Assembly: GCA_023053685.1 (NCBI GenBank)
Contig: JALIGW010000001.1
Location: 48,217,859 to 48,281,858, forward strand
Length of the DNA: 64,000 nt
Source: Diadophis punctatus similis
Taxonomy: Eukaryota > Chordata > Lepidosauria > Squamata > Dipsadidae
Direction: 5' to 3'
Shown here: one piece after another, positions 36,368-47,875 of the stretch
Position numbering within the stretch: the first letter of the stretch is position 1
Layout: each line of letters begins with the position of its first letter
Notes under the pieces: generated by a model
Seen by the model: the letters and a program-made list of their open reading frames with translations, nothing else
The model's database searches: none
What the model was told of the DNA's origin: nothing
Program-made: the position numbers and the translations under genes

Positions 36368-36783
36368 TGTCAGGGTTCCAAATAGCATTGAAAACTAAAT
36401 CAGAGTCCGAGGCAAAGTGTTCCTCAAAGTTCCAATTTATTAGCAGAACCATGTTGGCACATCTGGGAGAAACCCAAATCTGAAGTCCCAGGGGTTTCTC
36501 CATCCAGTTGAAAGTTAAAGCCCTTGTCCCCACACCCCCAAGTCCATCACGTTGACCAATCTTCATCTGACAACTTGGCAGAAACTCCCATCTCCTTCCG
36601 TGCAGGTGCAGGAGTGCAAAGACAAAGGATGACCTTGGCAATCTAGAAGGAATTTGTTACGGCTACATGCAGACATCCGTCATGTAATTACCCCTCCCAA
36701 ATTCCCACAGCAAAGAATACATTTTAAAATAGCATAAAGTGTGGCAGGCCAAAGACCCCAAGTAAAATGGCTTCGGCCTGACA
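36368..36783 (-). mobile_element. Probable solo LTR inside a GGAA microsatellite
   Basis: 416 bp bounded by TGTCAGG and CCTGACA. On the minus strand it has a TATGCTATTTTAAAA box-like stretch and an AATAAA about 70 bp from its 3' end. The 5-bp flanks GAAGG match, but they lie in repeat sequence so are weak evidence. No internal retroviral genes are present. Orientation is inferred from the polyadenylation signal. Confidence 0.7.
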
Positions 36784-37039
36784 GAAGGAAGGAAGGAAGG
36801 AAGGAAGGAAGGAAGGAAGGAAGGAAGGAAGGAAGGAAGGAAGGAAGGAGGGAGGGAGGGAGGGAGGGAGGGAGGAAGGAAGGAAGGAAGGAAGGAAGGA
36901 AGGAAGGAAGGAAGGAAGGAAGGAAGGAAGGAAAGAAGGAAGGAAGGAAGGAAGGGGGGAGGAGGAGGAGGAGGAGGAGGAGGAGGAGGAGGAGGAGGAG
37001 GAGGAGGAGGAGGAGGAGGAGGAGGAGGAGGAGGAGGAA
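36784..37039. repeat. Polypurine tract: GGAA, GGGA and GGA repeats
   Basis: GGAA units, a GGGA block (36846-36871), GGAA again, then about 26 GGA units (36958-37038). All-purine on the plus strand for about 255 bp. Confidence 0.96.
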
Positions 37040-37221
37040 TCCCCTTTTCAAGGTTAGAACTAAATTTCTGTAAAGCTTATACTCTGCCAGAATAACTCTC
37101 TCCCACTGTCAAGGATGGGCCAGGCAAGTTACAAGATAATTATATCTCCCACCCACCCACCAGGTAGACTCATCAGTTTGCCCAGTTCTACTGATGAAAA
37201 AGAGCCAGACTGAGTCAGGAT

Positions 37222-37398
37222 CAGGGGTGAAATGCTCCCGGTTCGCTTTTACCTGTCTGTCGTAGTGGAGGTAGTGCAGCACTCCGCTCACCTGCCGGGA
37301 CACCGCCATTTGAGTTCTTTTACCCTCTGCACATGCACAAAGCGATCGGCTCACCGACGACAGATAGGTAAAAGCGAACCAGGAGCATTTCACCCCTG
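37222..37398. mobile_element. hAT-type miniature element (CAGGGGTGAAATGC)
   Basis: 177 bp, long inverted ends CAGGGGTGAAATGCTCC / GGAGCATTTCACCCCTG extending into GGTTCGCTTTTACCT, with exact 8-bp duplications GTCAGGAT (37214-37221, 37399-37406). Confidence 0.95.
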
Positions 37399-37406
37399 GT
37401 CAGGAT

Positions 37407-38452
37407 GTTCCCCATCCCCCTTGTTCATGGCAACTACACCTGAAGTATCCACTGAGGTAGGAATGACCATTTCTTCTTCAACCTAGGCCTCACTGTCTGT
37501 TAGTGGCATTAGGTCATGGGAATGGGGTTTGTGTGGAAATTGCATACTGACATGCAACGTAAGATTTGGGTAATGAACATTGGTTGCCATTTCCCAGGAC
37601 TGCTCTGATTCAGTGCAGCTGTTCCAGGGAATCAGATATTCTAAGCATCCCCTTCTGCATTTAAAATCCAGAACAATACCAAAAGTATTTCAAAAGTAGA
37701 AGAAGTCAATGTATACGTTGGTTATGTATTTCTGGCTTTTTGTGTATTGGGTATTGTTATATTAATTCTGAAAAAAATCATATCATTAAACAATAACAAT
37801 TAAAACTGTCCAAATTGGTTAAACATGAATGGGTATAGCAAAGCAAGTAGGTCCCTTGTTCCTGGGAGTGTTGGCAGCCATCTGTTATGTAATGTATTTT
37901 CCAATTCTATGAGTGGGCATTATTCTTACAATAGCATTCTTTTTACAAGCTGAACTATAAAGCAGACCAAGTCACTTGTGGATGTATTTCATTTTCCCAC
38001 AAATATGAATACATAAACTTGAATCCAAGCAGGAGTGGATTTTAATAAAATCTGTAAGAAAGACAGCTTTGCATCTGAAAATTTCTATTAAAGGATATTG
38101 CCAGATGGCCCAATTCAGCAACATTATACACTGTTGCTGAATTGTACACTGCTTGAAATGTACACTGTTTGAAAATGATGCAGAAGTCCTTTGGACTTCA
38201 CACAGGCACAGCACGACTTTGCTATTCATTAAAAACACTATTTTGTTCAGGTTTCTGCATAATCTTGAAAATAGATGCTGTTGCTGCTTTAAGGAGTTGA
38301 ATAATAATTTGACTCTTAAAATAGACATAACTTGCTTAAAAGCCTGGAAAAAAAGATGGATTGCTTTGATGGCTAGAGGAGAAGTATGATGTTCACATCT
38401 TTGTGATGTCTGAAGCACTTCTTCCTAGTCATTTCCAAAGTATGTTAATAGG
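37407..38452. other. Intronic sequence, nothing recognised
   Basis: No exon or repeat family recognised. A 148-codon minus-strand frame (37972-38418) has no recognisable domain. Confidence 0.5.
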
Positions 38453-38485
38453 ACCTGAGCAGGTGATAGCACCTGGCTAATTTAT

Positions 38486-38538
38486 TTGGACTTGGAAGCT
38501 AAGCAGAATTATTCCCACTTAGTGCTTGGATGGAAGAT
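38486..38538 (+). pseudogene. 5S rRNA-like fragment (5S-derived SINE or pseudogene)
   Basis: GGACTTGGAAGCTAAGCAGAATT...TTAGTGCTTGGATGGAAGATT matches the internal control region of vertebrate 5S rRNA (GGAAGCTAAGCAGG..., TTAGTACTTGGATGGGAGAC). Flanks do not match 5S well and the right side is cut by the 38541 element. Confidence 0.75.
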
Positions 38539-38540
38539 TA

Positions 38541-39891
38541 CCGTATTTTTCAGAGTATAAGATGCACTTCTCCCCACCTCTAAAAGAGGGTGAAAATTTG
38601 GGTGCGTCTTATACACCGAATGTAGCCAAAAACGCGAGGCACAGAGGAGGCAATGGTCTGTGGCAATCCCTGCAGCCTGGAACAGCTGATTGGGGGTATT
38701 TGGGGAGGCCAATCGACCCGCCAATCAGCTGCCCATGCTGAATCAGGCTGCAATAATGTGCTGAAGCAGACCTGGCTGTTCGCTATTTGCTGCAAGGGCA
38801 TGTCAGAGTTTGCAGCAGCAATCACATCCAGAAAGCACACACAAGTAACTGATTCAGCAGGATTCAATAACTTCTCTTTATATATAATATAATACATGAA
38901 GTAAATATACAATACCAAAAGCAGATTTTCCAACATGGTAGTAAATACAAGCAAAACACAAGCAGAGGAGAGGAGTTTCAGTTTCAGTTTCAGAAAACAC
39001 TAGTTTCAGAGCTCAGCACAGACTCAGAGCTGCGGAGCTGCAGAGCTAAGCCACGCTCAGGCTCCTTGCTGTCTCCTTGCTGCTCACACAGCAAATACTG
39101 TTTCAGTTTCCAAACAGCCCTCAACTCTCTCACACACTGACAAGACACTAGCTAGATCAGTGGTTCCCAACCTTTCTAATGCCGCGACCCCTTAATATAG
39201 TTCCTCATGTTGTGGTGACCCCCAACCATAAAATTATTTTCGTTGCTACTTCATAACTGTAATTTTGCTACTGTTATGAATTGTAATGTAAATATCTAAT
39301 ATGCAGGATGTATTTTCATTGTTACAAATTGAACATAAGTAAAGCATAGCGATTAATCACAAAAACAATATGTAATTATGTCAGATCAGAAATTCTCGGG
39401 CCAGTCTTTGCAAGAGCACAAGGAATATCATCTTCCACAACAAGTCTACTTCTGTATTTAGACTTGATAACCAACAAGTGTACAGCAATATTTCTCAATC
39501 TCAGCAACTTTTAAGGTGCCTGGACTTCAACTCCCAGAATTCAAAGCAAAGCTGGCCCCTTAGCTGATGCCATCAAAGCTCGGCCGCCAGGCGTCACAAA
39601 CGCCTCTCACCGAATGGCACCTCTCCCGACCAATCGGAGGGCTCGGGCGAGTTGAGTCGATATGGCCAGGCTTGTGGCAGTGGGGGGGGGGAGCTGAGGA
39701 TGCCGGGGCGACCCCTGGGAAATGGTCGTTCGACCCCCAAAGGGGTCCCGACCCCCAGGTTGGGAACCACTGAGCTAGATGAATACTGATGGACGCTGGT
39801 AGGCAGAGGCAGAATTTTTTTTCTTATTTTCCTCCCCAAAAACTAAGGTGTGTCTTATACTCCAGAGCATCTTATACTCCAAAAAATACGG
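38541..39891. mobile_element. TA-flanked DNA transposon with CCGTATTTTT ends
   Basis: Ends CCGTATTTTTCAGAGTATAA and TTATACTCCAAAAAATACGG, flanked by TA on both sides. Subterminal blocks GGTGCGTCTTATACACCGAA (38600) and GTGTGTCTTATACTCC (39849) repeat the motif. 1351 bp including a nested SPIN-like element, so about 730 bp without it. No transposase frame. TA duplication suggests Tc1/mariner-type chemistry, but the family is not established. Confidence 0.78.
39158..39772. mobile_element. SPIN-type hAT element, non-autonomous
   Basis: 615 bp, ends CAGTGGTTCCCAACCTTTCT and CAGGTTGGGAACCACTG with exact 8-bp duplications AGCTAGAT (39150-39157, 39773-39780). The first 200 bp (ATGCCGCGACCCCTTAATAT..., TGTTGTGGTGACCCCCAACC..., GGATGTATTTTCATTGTTAC) match what I know of SPIN elements, which moved horizontally among tetrapods. 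The middle (39390-39710) does not look like SPIN and may be a second insertion or other filler. Confidence 0.85.
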
Positions 39892-41453
39892 TAAATATAA
39901 TTACTATAAGCTCTGTTACCAAAACAATGGATAGATGTGTCCATGAAGACATCAGGAATTAAGTTTGATTCCAGAAAAAAATCTTTTTCAGAAAAAATTG
40001 CAGAGCAGTTTGCAACTTAAAAAAAAATTACATAGCATGTATAAATCATTCTCTCTGCATGCTAGTTTTTAACAAGGAGGAAAGAAGAAACAGACACATT
40101 CAAGGCAAGGCAAAGAAAATGATCACTAATAAAGAAAATTGGACTTACAAACAAAGGTGGTAGAAGCTAGATATCTTTGGTCTGAAGTTTGACCTTAATT
40201 CAGGGTTATGGAAACAATGGGAATGAGTAACTTAAGCAGTGTGTATGAGAAAACAAAAAGAGAAAGAGTTAAAAATGACTGAGTATTGAATGAATATGGA
40301 TTAAATAGAAATGTGAACAACCAGATGGAAAGAAGTAGTTGAGATAGTTAGATCATATAGAAAGTATGAACAAGGATCAAGTTGCAAAAGGAAAATATGA
40401 AGGGAGAGTGAATAGCATCAAGAGAAAGGGAAGTATTGAGAAAATTGTGGATGGATAAAGTTGATGAGATTCGGGGAAAAAGAAAGAAAGAAAAGTGGGC
40501 AATTTGAAGACAAAGGCAAGAAATGAATCAGTGGTAAAACCAAAGATGATTTGAAGGATAGAAAAGTATACCACTGAAACATACTGAATGATATAAACTA
40601 GATTATATTATAGTAATTATAAACTAAATTTATTCATACGTTCATTAATTTATGCCTTTAATTTCTTTTGCTTACTATATCTTATTTCATTTCTATATTT
40701 TACATAAATTTCTTTTCTCCAAAAAAGGGAATTGCAAGATGAGTATGTATTATTATTACTGCTATTACTGTTATTAGTCATATTTCTTTGATGTCCTCTT
40801 TCCCATTGGGTTATCTTTGCAACATCTGTTGATTCCCGATGAACTCTATTAGAATTTGGCTCAGTGGTGTTGAAATAATGAGAGCAATATTTAACTGGCA
40901 ATTAATATGTGCAGAAACATAATCTTGACCTTTATTGTTATAATTAACTCACCAGGTGTCCTGATTTAAATTCATATGAAGTCTTGTCAGATGCACCACC
41001 AGTTAGTACATAGTTGTCAAACAAAAAGCAAAAGGCCCCTTCAAGTAAGGTGTCACATACGAAAACAATTTACAACAGATCTTAACACTTATTGCATTCA
41101 GATTGAACTAAGCAAATAAGCCCAGTTCAAAAACCCATACGTATGCCCAAGTTTGCACATAAGGGAATTCTATGTTTATTGAAAGCTTTGCTGTATATAA
41201 TCAATTTCAGGCAAAGAAACATTTGATAATCAATTTCTCCAGCTAAGTAGGCTATTGTTTTGTCTGAGTTTTTTTCTAGTAATAGCATGAAAAGCATAGC
41301 TGAAGTATCATGGAGAAGGGGAGGCAATGTTTCAACATCCCCAAAAATCTGTTGTTATTCATAAGTTGCTCATTAAATAACATCCACATTTTGCCAAAAC
41401 AGGAAACATCAATTAACATATGCCAAAAACAGAATGCCAAGATGACATCAGGG
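39892..41453. other. Intronic sequence, possible LINE remnant
   Basis: 40330-40480 reads, with stops, like the ...DQVAKGKYEGRVNSIKRKG... tail found in some RT-encoding elements. This is weak. Otherwise nothing recognised. Confidence 0.35.
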
Positions 41454-41461
41454 AAGACAGC

Positions 41462-41861
41462 CAGGGGTGGGCTGCTGGGGGTTCACAGGGGTTCGGGAGA
41501 ACCTCTAGCTAGGATTCTGTGCAGTTTGGAGAGCCCCCAAATCCCACTCCTGGCTGGCCCTGCCCACACCACCCCGCCCCTCCCAGAAGTCCCCACCTGA
41601 CCCGTTTTGGATGCAGGTAAGTGCAGTGTGTGTGCGGAGGCTCAGGGAGGGCCTGTTTCCGGCCTTCAGAAGGCCTCTGGAGCCTGGGGAGGCCGTTTTC
41701 GCCCTCCCAGAGGCTCGAGAAAAGCCTCAAGAGCCCAGGGAGGGCAAAAATGCCCCCCCTGCTGTGGTGCAGGAGGCCGACTAGGTCATGCCCACCATGG
41801 CCACGCCCACCCAGCAAGTGGGCAGAGAACCTCTTGCTAAAATTTTTGAAGCCCAGCCCTG
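41462..41861. mobile_element. hAT-type element (CAGGGGTGGGCTGC)
   Basis: 400 bp, ends CAGGGGTGGGCTGCTGG and TTTTGAAGCCCAGCCCTG, exact 8-bp duplications AAGACAGC (41454-41461, 41862-41869). GC-rich interior gives false open frames of 77-126 codons in several frames. Confidence 0.9.
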
Positions 41862-41869
41862 AAGACAGC

Positions 41870-42762
41870 CTATATGTTCTCCCACACAAAATGGCAGTAT
41901 CATATTTCTATTAAGTCCCCAAAATACATCTCATAACACAGTTTATGCTATAACACAATCTAGTCTCAGTTCACAAACTTAGGCAGAATGAATCCAAAGT
42001 GACCCGAATTAAAGCCGCAAAGGGAATAACTAGGAACAAAGAGAAAAGAATCATAACTTCAATCCCAACAGTATTGTAATTCCAGTGATCAGCAGTCTGG
42101 GCACAGAACTTGTCAGTTGTAGTAGGATGTAGAAAGGATTCTACAAAGACTGGACAGTGATTCTGCATGCAAAATATTTATAACTTGCTTCCATTGTTGG
42201 CAAAAAAACAAGTATGTAGAAAGAGATTAGCTGTGGAAAATTGTACATAAAACAGCTTTTATGGGAAGAATCAGTGCAGCTTGTCTGTTTGTTTGATAAT
42301 AAAAGGGGAGGCAATGGAATATCACTACAGCCTCATAAATGTAATATTCTGGCCTAACAGGGAATTGTACCTACCTGTGAAATTTTAACTCAATTGTATT
42401 CTCTATCAGATAATCCAAAGGTTAACATGTGAGTTCAATGGTAGAAACAGCAGCATACGTACATGGCAAAACCAAATTTAAATTTAGATTTTTCACAGTA
42501 GACTTCTTTAACTTTTATAGTGCAAATAGCATGTGGGGCACATGATCTGTTACTTTAAATTTCACTTCTATAGAATGCATTGAGTAATACGCCAATATGT
42601 TTGAATTACCATATAAGAGCATCCAATTTGTATCTGAATTGTTTTTATTCACTGAATAAATTTAAGCAGTTCCTTTATTGAAGCATTTTAAAACATCAGT
42701 TTAATGAACCAGGGAGTACTGAATGTTGGGACCCAGCCTAAAATCTATGGTCATTCATTTAT
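41870..42762. other. Intronic sequence, nothing recognised
   Basis: No exon or repeat family recognised. Confidence 0.5.
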
Positions 42763-42770
42763 GGTAAGAG

Positions 42771-43567
42771 TAAGGTGACCAGACGTCCCGCTTTTGGCGG
42801 GACAGTCCCACTTTTCAACAATTTGTCCCGCGTCCCGCTGCGTTTTTAAAAAGTCCCGATTTTTTTAAAGACTGCAATTCCCAGAAGAGTTTGCCGTGCT
42901 TATTCAGAGGGAGCAGAGGACGCTACAGCTGATTTTAAAGGAATCAAAACAGCTGCTTAAAGAAAAAGCATTTAAGAGTTTTCCCCCAGCTCTCCCTTAA
43001 AAGCCGATTCACTTGCCTGCCTGGTTTTAAATAACGCGCTGCAGAAGGGGCTTGAAATGGCTGCAAAGCCTTTTTTTTTCCCTTTCCTTTCTGTAACATG
43101 AGGTCGGAGAGCAAGCAAGGCTCATTTGCATAGACACGCCTCTGACAGAATCTGAACTAAAAGTTACTTTTTTAATGACAGAAAAGAGACAGAAACAGGG
43201 CAAAAGTGAAAATATGTCTAAGATATCATGCCCTGAAGTGAGTAGAGGAAACTCTAGACCACTTCACCTTGACTTAGAAGGAACTCAAAAAAGAGGTCAA
43301 ACCTCCAATTCTGATGGCAATGCTAATAACCTCCAGACTGGGAAACAAAAGGTGGTTTCAAATCCAACATGGGAGGGGTCTAAACTTTAGACCCCTCCCA
43401 TGTTGGATTTGAAACCACCTCTAAAGATTATCAGGTCAGGAGGCAGGGGTCCCAGTCCTACTCTGCTTCATCTTCCAGCAGGAGTCAAAGTTTTTAATTA
43501 AGAACATCCCCCTCCCCCAGCTGTCAATGGTGTCTCGCTTTACTAATGTTAAAATCTGGTCACTTTA
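42771..43567. mobile_element. hAT-type 0.8-kb non-autonomous element
   Basis: 797 bp, ends TAAGGTGACCAGACGTCCCG and AATCTGGTCACTTTA, exact 8-bp duplications GGTAAGAG (42763-42770, 43568-43575). Contains repeated GTCCCGC blocks on the left and a perfect internal palindrome at 43350-43420. No transposase. Confidence 0.85.
43350..43420. repeat. Perfect 71-bp palindrome
   Basis: Two exact 35-base arms (AGGTGGTTTCAAATCCAACA at the outer left end) around a single central C at 43385. Lies within the 42771-43567 element. Confidence 0.97.
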
Positions 43568-43948
43568 GGTAAGAGACAACTCCCAGCTCTCATCTTCTGG
43601 TATAGAGGAAAAAGACAAACAGCCCAGGCTTCAACTGGAGAGGGGGAAAATTCTTTCTTAGTTACAGAGGGCTTAGTATCACTCAGAGAGCCCCAGAATT
43701 CAAGCCTGTCTTTCAAAGCAGACCAGCTCCATCTGAAGCTCCAAGGTAAAGTGAAAAACTGTTCGTTTTGCCATAACAGGCAGGTTGTGATTGGATCAGT
43801 GTTATGGGACCGTGGACCCTTAAATCTCCCTGATTTGCAATGTTAACTCTCAGCTGATTCCCCGACAGCAGATTACACTTCTGAGGGAAAGCTATTGGTT
43901 CCAAGAGAGTGGATGCTCTTTAAATTATCACAACATTCATAACATTCA

Positions 43949-44161
<213 letters not shown>

Positions 44162-44499
44162 TTAATCTAAAACAATGCAGTGAATTTACACTGAATTAAG
44201 AAAAGTACTAACAACAAAAACCAAATGGCTTATCACTCATCCCCTTAGGGCAATAATAAGCAATGGGCAGATTTTGAATGTGGAGATCTGGTCATAGGCA
44301 TTCTCATGCAGCTCCCTTTTGCATAATTAAAACGAATCCTTCATTATTCGAATGCAGAAAAATTATAAAGTTTTATTTCAAATTGTTCTCCTACTGTGTA
44401 GATAATTCATTTTAGCAGTTATCCTGTGAGTTACTGCATGTTTCTACTGCCACACATCTGGACATACTGTATATGTGAAGGCACAGTGTTTTCAAACTA

Positions 44500-45140
44500 C
44501 TGCAATGCGCTCTACATGGGGCTGCCCTTGAAGAGTATTCGGAGACTCCAACTGGTGCAAAATGCAGCTGCGCGTGCTGTGGTGGGTGTTTCAAGGTACA
44601 CCCACGTAACACCTATACTCCGCCAGCTGCATTGGTTGCCCATTAGTCTCCGGGTACAATTCAAGGTGCTGATCATCATCTTTAAAGCCCTACATGGCTT
44701 AGGACCAGGCTATCTCCGGGACCGCATTCTGCCTCATTCTTCCCTTCGACCGGTCAGGGCCCACAGAGTGGGTCTCCTCCAGGTCCCGTCAGCCAAACAG
44801 TGTCGACTGGCGGGGCCTAGGGGGAGGGCCTTCTCTGTATGGGCCCCTGCTCTCTGGAACCAACTTCCCCCAGAGATCCGAATTATCCCCACCCTGCTGG
44901 CCTTCCGAAAAGCCATTAAGACATGGCTCTTCCTGCAGGTGGGGTGAGTCTGAGACGACTTTATATCTGATGTCTCCCCCATGTATTTATGTATGTTGTT
45001 TATATGTTTTTTAAACTGTTTTTTAAAAATTGCTTTTTTAATGATTTGTTTGGAGTTTTCATAAAATGTTGTACGCCGCCCTGAGTCCTGAGGGAGTAGG
45101 ACGGCATAGAAAAACTGCCAAATAAATAAATAAATAAATA
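44500..45140 (+). pseudogene. L2 LINE 3' fragment
   Basis: Plus frame encodes NALYMGLPLKSIRRLQLVQN through FRKAIKTWLFLQVG, the C-terminal end of the L2 RT protein, followed by its 3' end (CCGCCCTGAGTCCTGAGGGA) and AAAT units at 45119-45140. 5'-truncated and close in sequence to 50160-50620 and 59705-60097. Confidence 0.92.
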
Positions 45141-45145
45141 AAATA

Positions 45146-46668
45146 AACTGGTTACATATCTATAGACGCAAAGTAAATAAGTAAGATCACTCATTAGAAC
45201 GAAATGTTGCTGTCTGAGACACTACAGTAGTAATAACTGTTGTCGCTGACCATGGTACTGAATAGCACATGAAGGTTTGTTTGGTTTTTTTAAAAAAAAT
45301 TCCTGTACTGTTCTTTTTGCTCCCTTATATTAGTTCTATTTTCTTGTAGGGTTGGGTTTTTTTGTTTGTTTGTTTGTTTTTGCTTTTAGGCATTATCATG
45401 CACTGTTTTCATTGTTGTGGGTAAATTGTTTTTATATACTGTACTATATTTTATTTTACAAACCAGCTCACTTGATTTTTTTTGTCTTGTTTTGTTTTGG
45501 AGATATTATATTTTGTTTTATTGTGTTTTGGAGAGATGAGGTTTTAAAGTAATGGAAAAGTGGAGTGAAATAAGTCTATTTTATTACTGATCTTTCATAT
45601 ATGCACAACCCGTTCACACACATACACACAAAGTGGGTGTGGGAGGGCGTTCCTATTTAATTTTTAAAAGGGTCTTTTTGCTCTTTAATTTTTAGGAGGG
45701 TTGCAAATATAAGGCAATATTTAAAGTAAGAGCTCCCCTGTGGCAGCCTAGTATCTTTGTACTTTCATCTGACTAAGTCCTTGAAAAGCATTGCTTGGTC
45801 TAGATAAGAAATACTGCAGAAGAACAAAAATAGACATTGTTATCATGGTTGTAAAACAGCAAGAATGAATAGAGGGAACTCAAAAGGGAGGCTAGAATCT
45901 ATTTATAATAGAACCAGGACTGAGGATGTTCCACTTCATCCTATAATGCAGAATTCTTGTTTACATCCACTTAATCTTATTGTAACACATCAGGAAAGAA
46001 TCCTAAGCAGAGACAGAGTTTTCTCTCTTCCATAGAAAATAGACAGGGACTGATTATTCACATTAGCCAGGCAAGATGAAAATGCAATGAACTTTTGCTG
46101 TGACATGAAAAGCCAATGTCAAGAAAACACTTCTTTTTGAAATTTATTTTATGGAATTGATGTGATATTAAAAGCAAACAAAAATTTCAAGAAGGATGAT
46201 ACAAAGATGTGATTTGGTCCATGAGTTCATTTTGCAGAGCATACCCTGATTCCAAAGAACTATGGCCCTCAATTCTTCAATGTATTTCAGGGCACTTTGC
46301 AGCCTGATCCTGACCATATTTGTTTGGAAGTAAATCCTGCCAAGGTTTTACAGGGCTTGTCTGTAAGTAAATGTCCAGGGTAATGGACATCTTTTCCTTA
46401 ATTAAAAAAGGCTTTCACATCCATGTCACACAAAAGTTGATTTTGAATCTGAAGAAAGTTTCAAGATCCGATTATAACATGCTTTAGGTGCAACTCATGG
46501 TAGTTGATGGATAAAAGATGGCCTGAAATTATGTGGAGTAAACATGAACCCATTGTGTGAATCTCAGCTACACTTGGATATCAGAATGTAGCATATTGTT
46601 TTGTGAAATTAAAAAGCTATTCCCAGATTTTCCATCCATAACTCTATGTAAATCCATAACTCTATATA
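45146..46668. other. Intronic sequence, nothing recognised
   Basis: T-rich 45280-45540, including short TTTG runs. No exon or named repeat. Confidence 0.5.
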
Positions 46669-46924
46669 AGAGCCGAGGTGGCGCATTGGTTACAGGCAAG
46701 TACTGCAGGCCACTTTAGCTGACACTGATCCGCAGGTCAGCGGTTCAAATCTCACCGGCTCAGGGTTGACTCAGCCTTCCATCCTTCCGAGGTAGGTAAA
46801 ATGAGGACCCAGATTGTTGGGGGCAATGTAAATATATACATTGCTTACTGGTGTAAACCGCTTAAAGAGTGCTTGCACTGTGAGGCGGTATATAAATGTC
46901 ACAAAATAAATAAATAAAAATAAA
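46669..46924 (+). mobile_element. tRNA-derived SINE with L2-like tail
   Basis: AAGAGCCGAGGTGGCGCATTGG (A box) and GCGGTTCAAATCTCACC (B box), GTAAAATGAGGACCCAGATTG body, ending GAGGCGGTATATAAATGTCACAAAATAAATAAATAA. The tail resembles the L2 LINE 3' end (GGCGGCATATAAGAATAACAAAATAAATAA). Confidence 0.92.
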
Positions 46925-47144
46925 TGTAACAGCTGTTTTCAATAGTTCCTTGAAAAATTCTAATCAATAGGGAAGGATCTTGGTTCACTTGAAGAACATG
47001 TTCCTAGTCCTCCATTCTCCTTATCTCCCAAAATGTTGACATTTTAGATGTTGATTATTTATTTATTTATTCATCTATTCATTTCTATCCTGCCACAATC
47101 CAAAAGATTCTTGGTGGCTTACGAAGAATAAATAATGCAATTAC

Positions 47145-47375
47145 AATATCCATTTTGGTATAGTAGTTAGGGTATCAGACTACAAATTGGGAGATCGTGA
47201 GTTCTAGACTCATGTTAGGCACAGAGACAGCTAGGTGATCTTGGGCCAGTCATTTTCTCTCAGCGCTACAAAGGAGGCAATAGGAAAACACTTCTGAAAA
47301 ATCTTGTCATGAAAACTGCAGTCCAGGCATTCCCTGGGAATCAGACATGATTGAAAGGAGGGGGGAAATGTCTAA
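47145..47375 (+). mobile_element. Sauria-type SINE
   Basis: TGGTATAGTAGTTAGGGTATCAGACTAC (A-box region), GTGAGTTCTAGACTC (B-box region), then GGTGATCTTGGGCCAGTCAT, the conserved body of Sauria SINEs. Confidence 0.85.
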
Positions 47376-47875
47376 AAATCAAAGTTATAAATAGGACAAT
47401 AAACAACCTTAAACCAAAATACGTTAAGTTTCTTAAATAAACATCTTATTCTGCAGTGTCACTAAGGCTGCATGTTTACCCTAAGTGGCTAATAGAAATT
47501 ATATTTAGTGGTTGATCTAAGCAGACTTAATACTAAACAGCCATTCATGAACTGCCATTCAATGCAGATTGAACTTAGTCTTTTGGACAAAGATTAGTTC
47601 AGAACCCAGCTCTGACTATAGGAATTCACCTTATAACTAGTCAATCATTCATCCAAATACTGGAATTAGCATGTGCTTAAGTTGTTAGGGTTCAGCCACT
47701 GGATCTTCAGCTCAATAATACTGCCAGAACTCAGGAAACTACCATATGTGCCGGCGTATAAGATGACTTTTTACCCCTTGAAAATCTTCTCCAAAGTCGG
47801 GGGTCGTCTTATACGCCGGGTACTAAAACTTCCGAGCCGGGGGGAGCTCAAAAACGGCCGTAGCCGCATCCCCAC

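Noticed and set aside
36680..37073. Poly-Leu, FLPS-repeat and poly-Arg open frames
   Set aside because: Products of GGA/GGAA microsatellites on either strand.
38486..38538. Functional 5S rRNA gene
   Set aside because: Only the middle part matches, with substitutions, and no T-run terminator follows.
44426..44947. 173-codon plus-strand frame as a host gene
   Set aside because: It is the C-terminal part of an L2 LINE, with near-identical copies at 50160 and 59705; its first 20 residues are flanking sequence.
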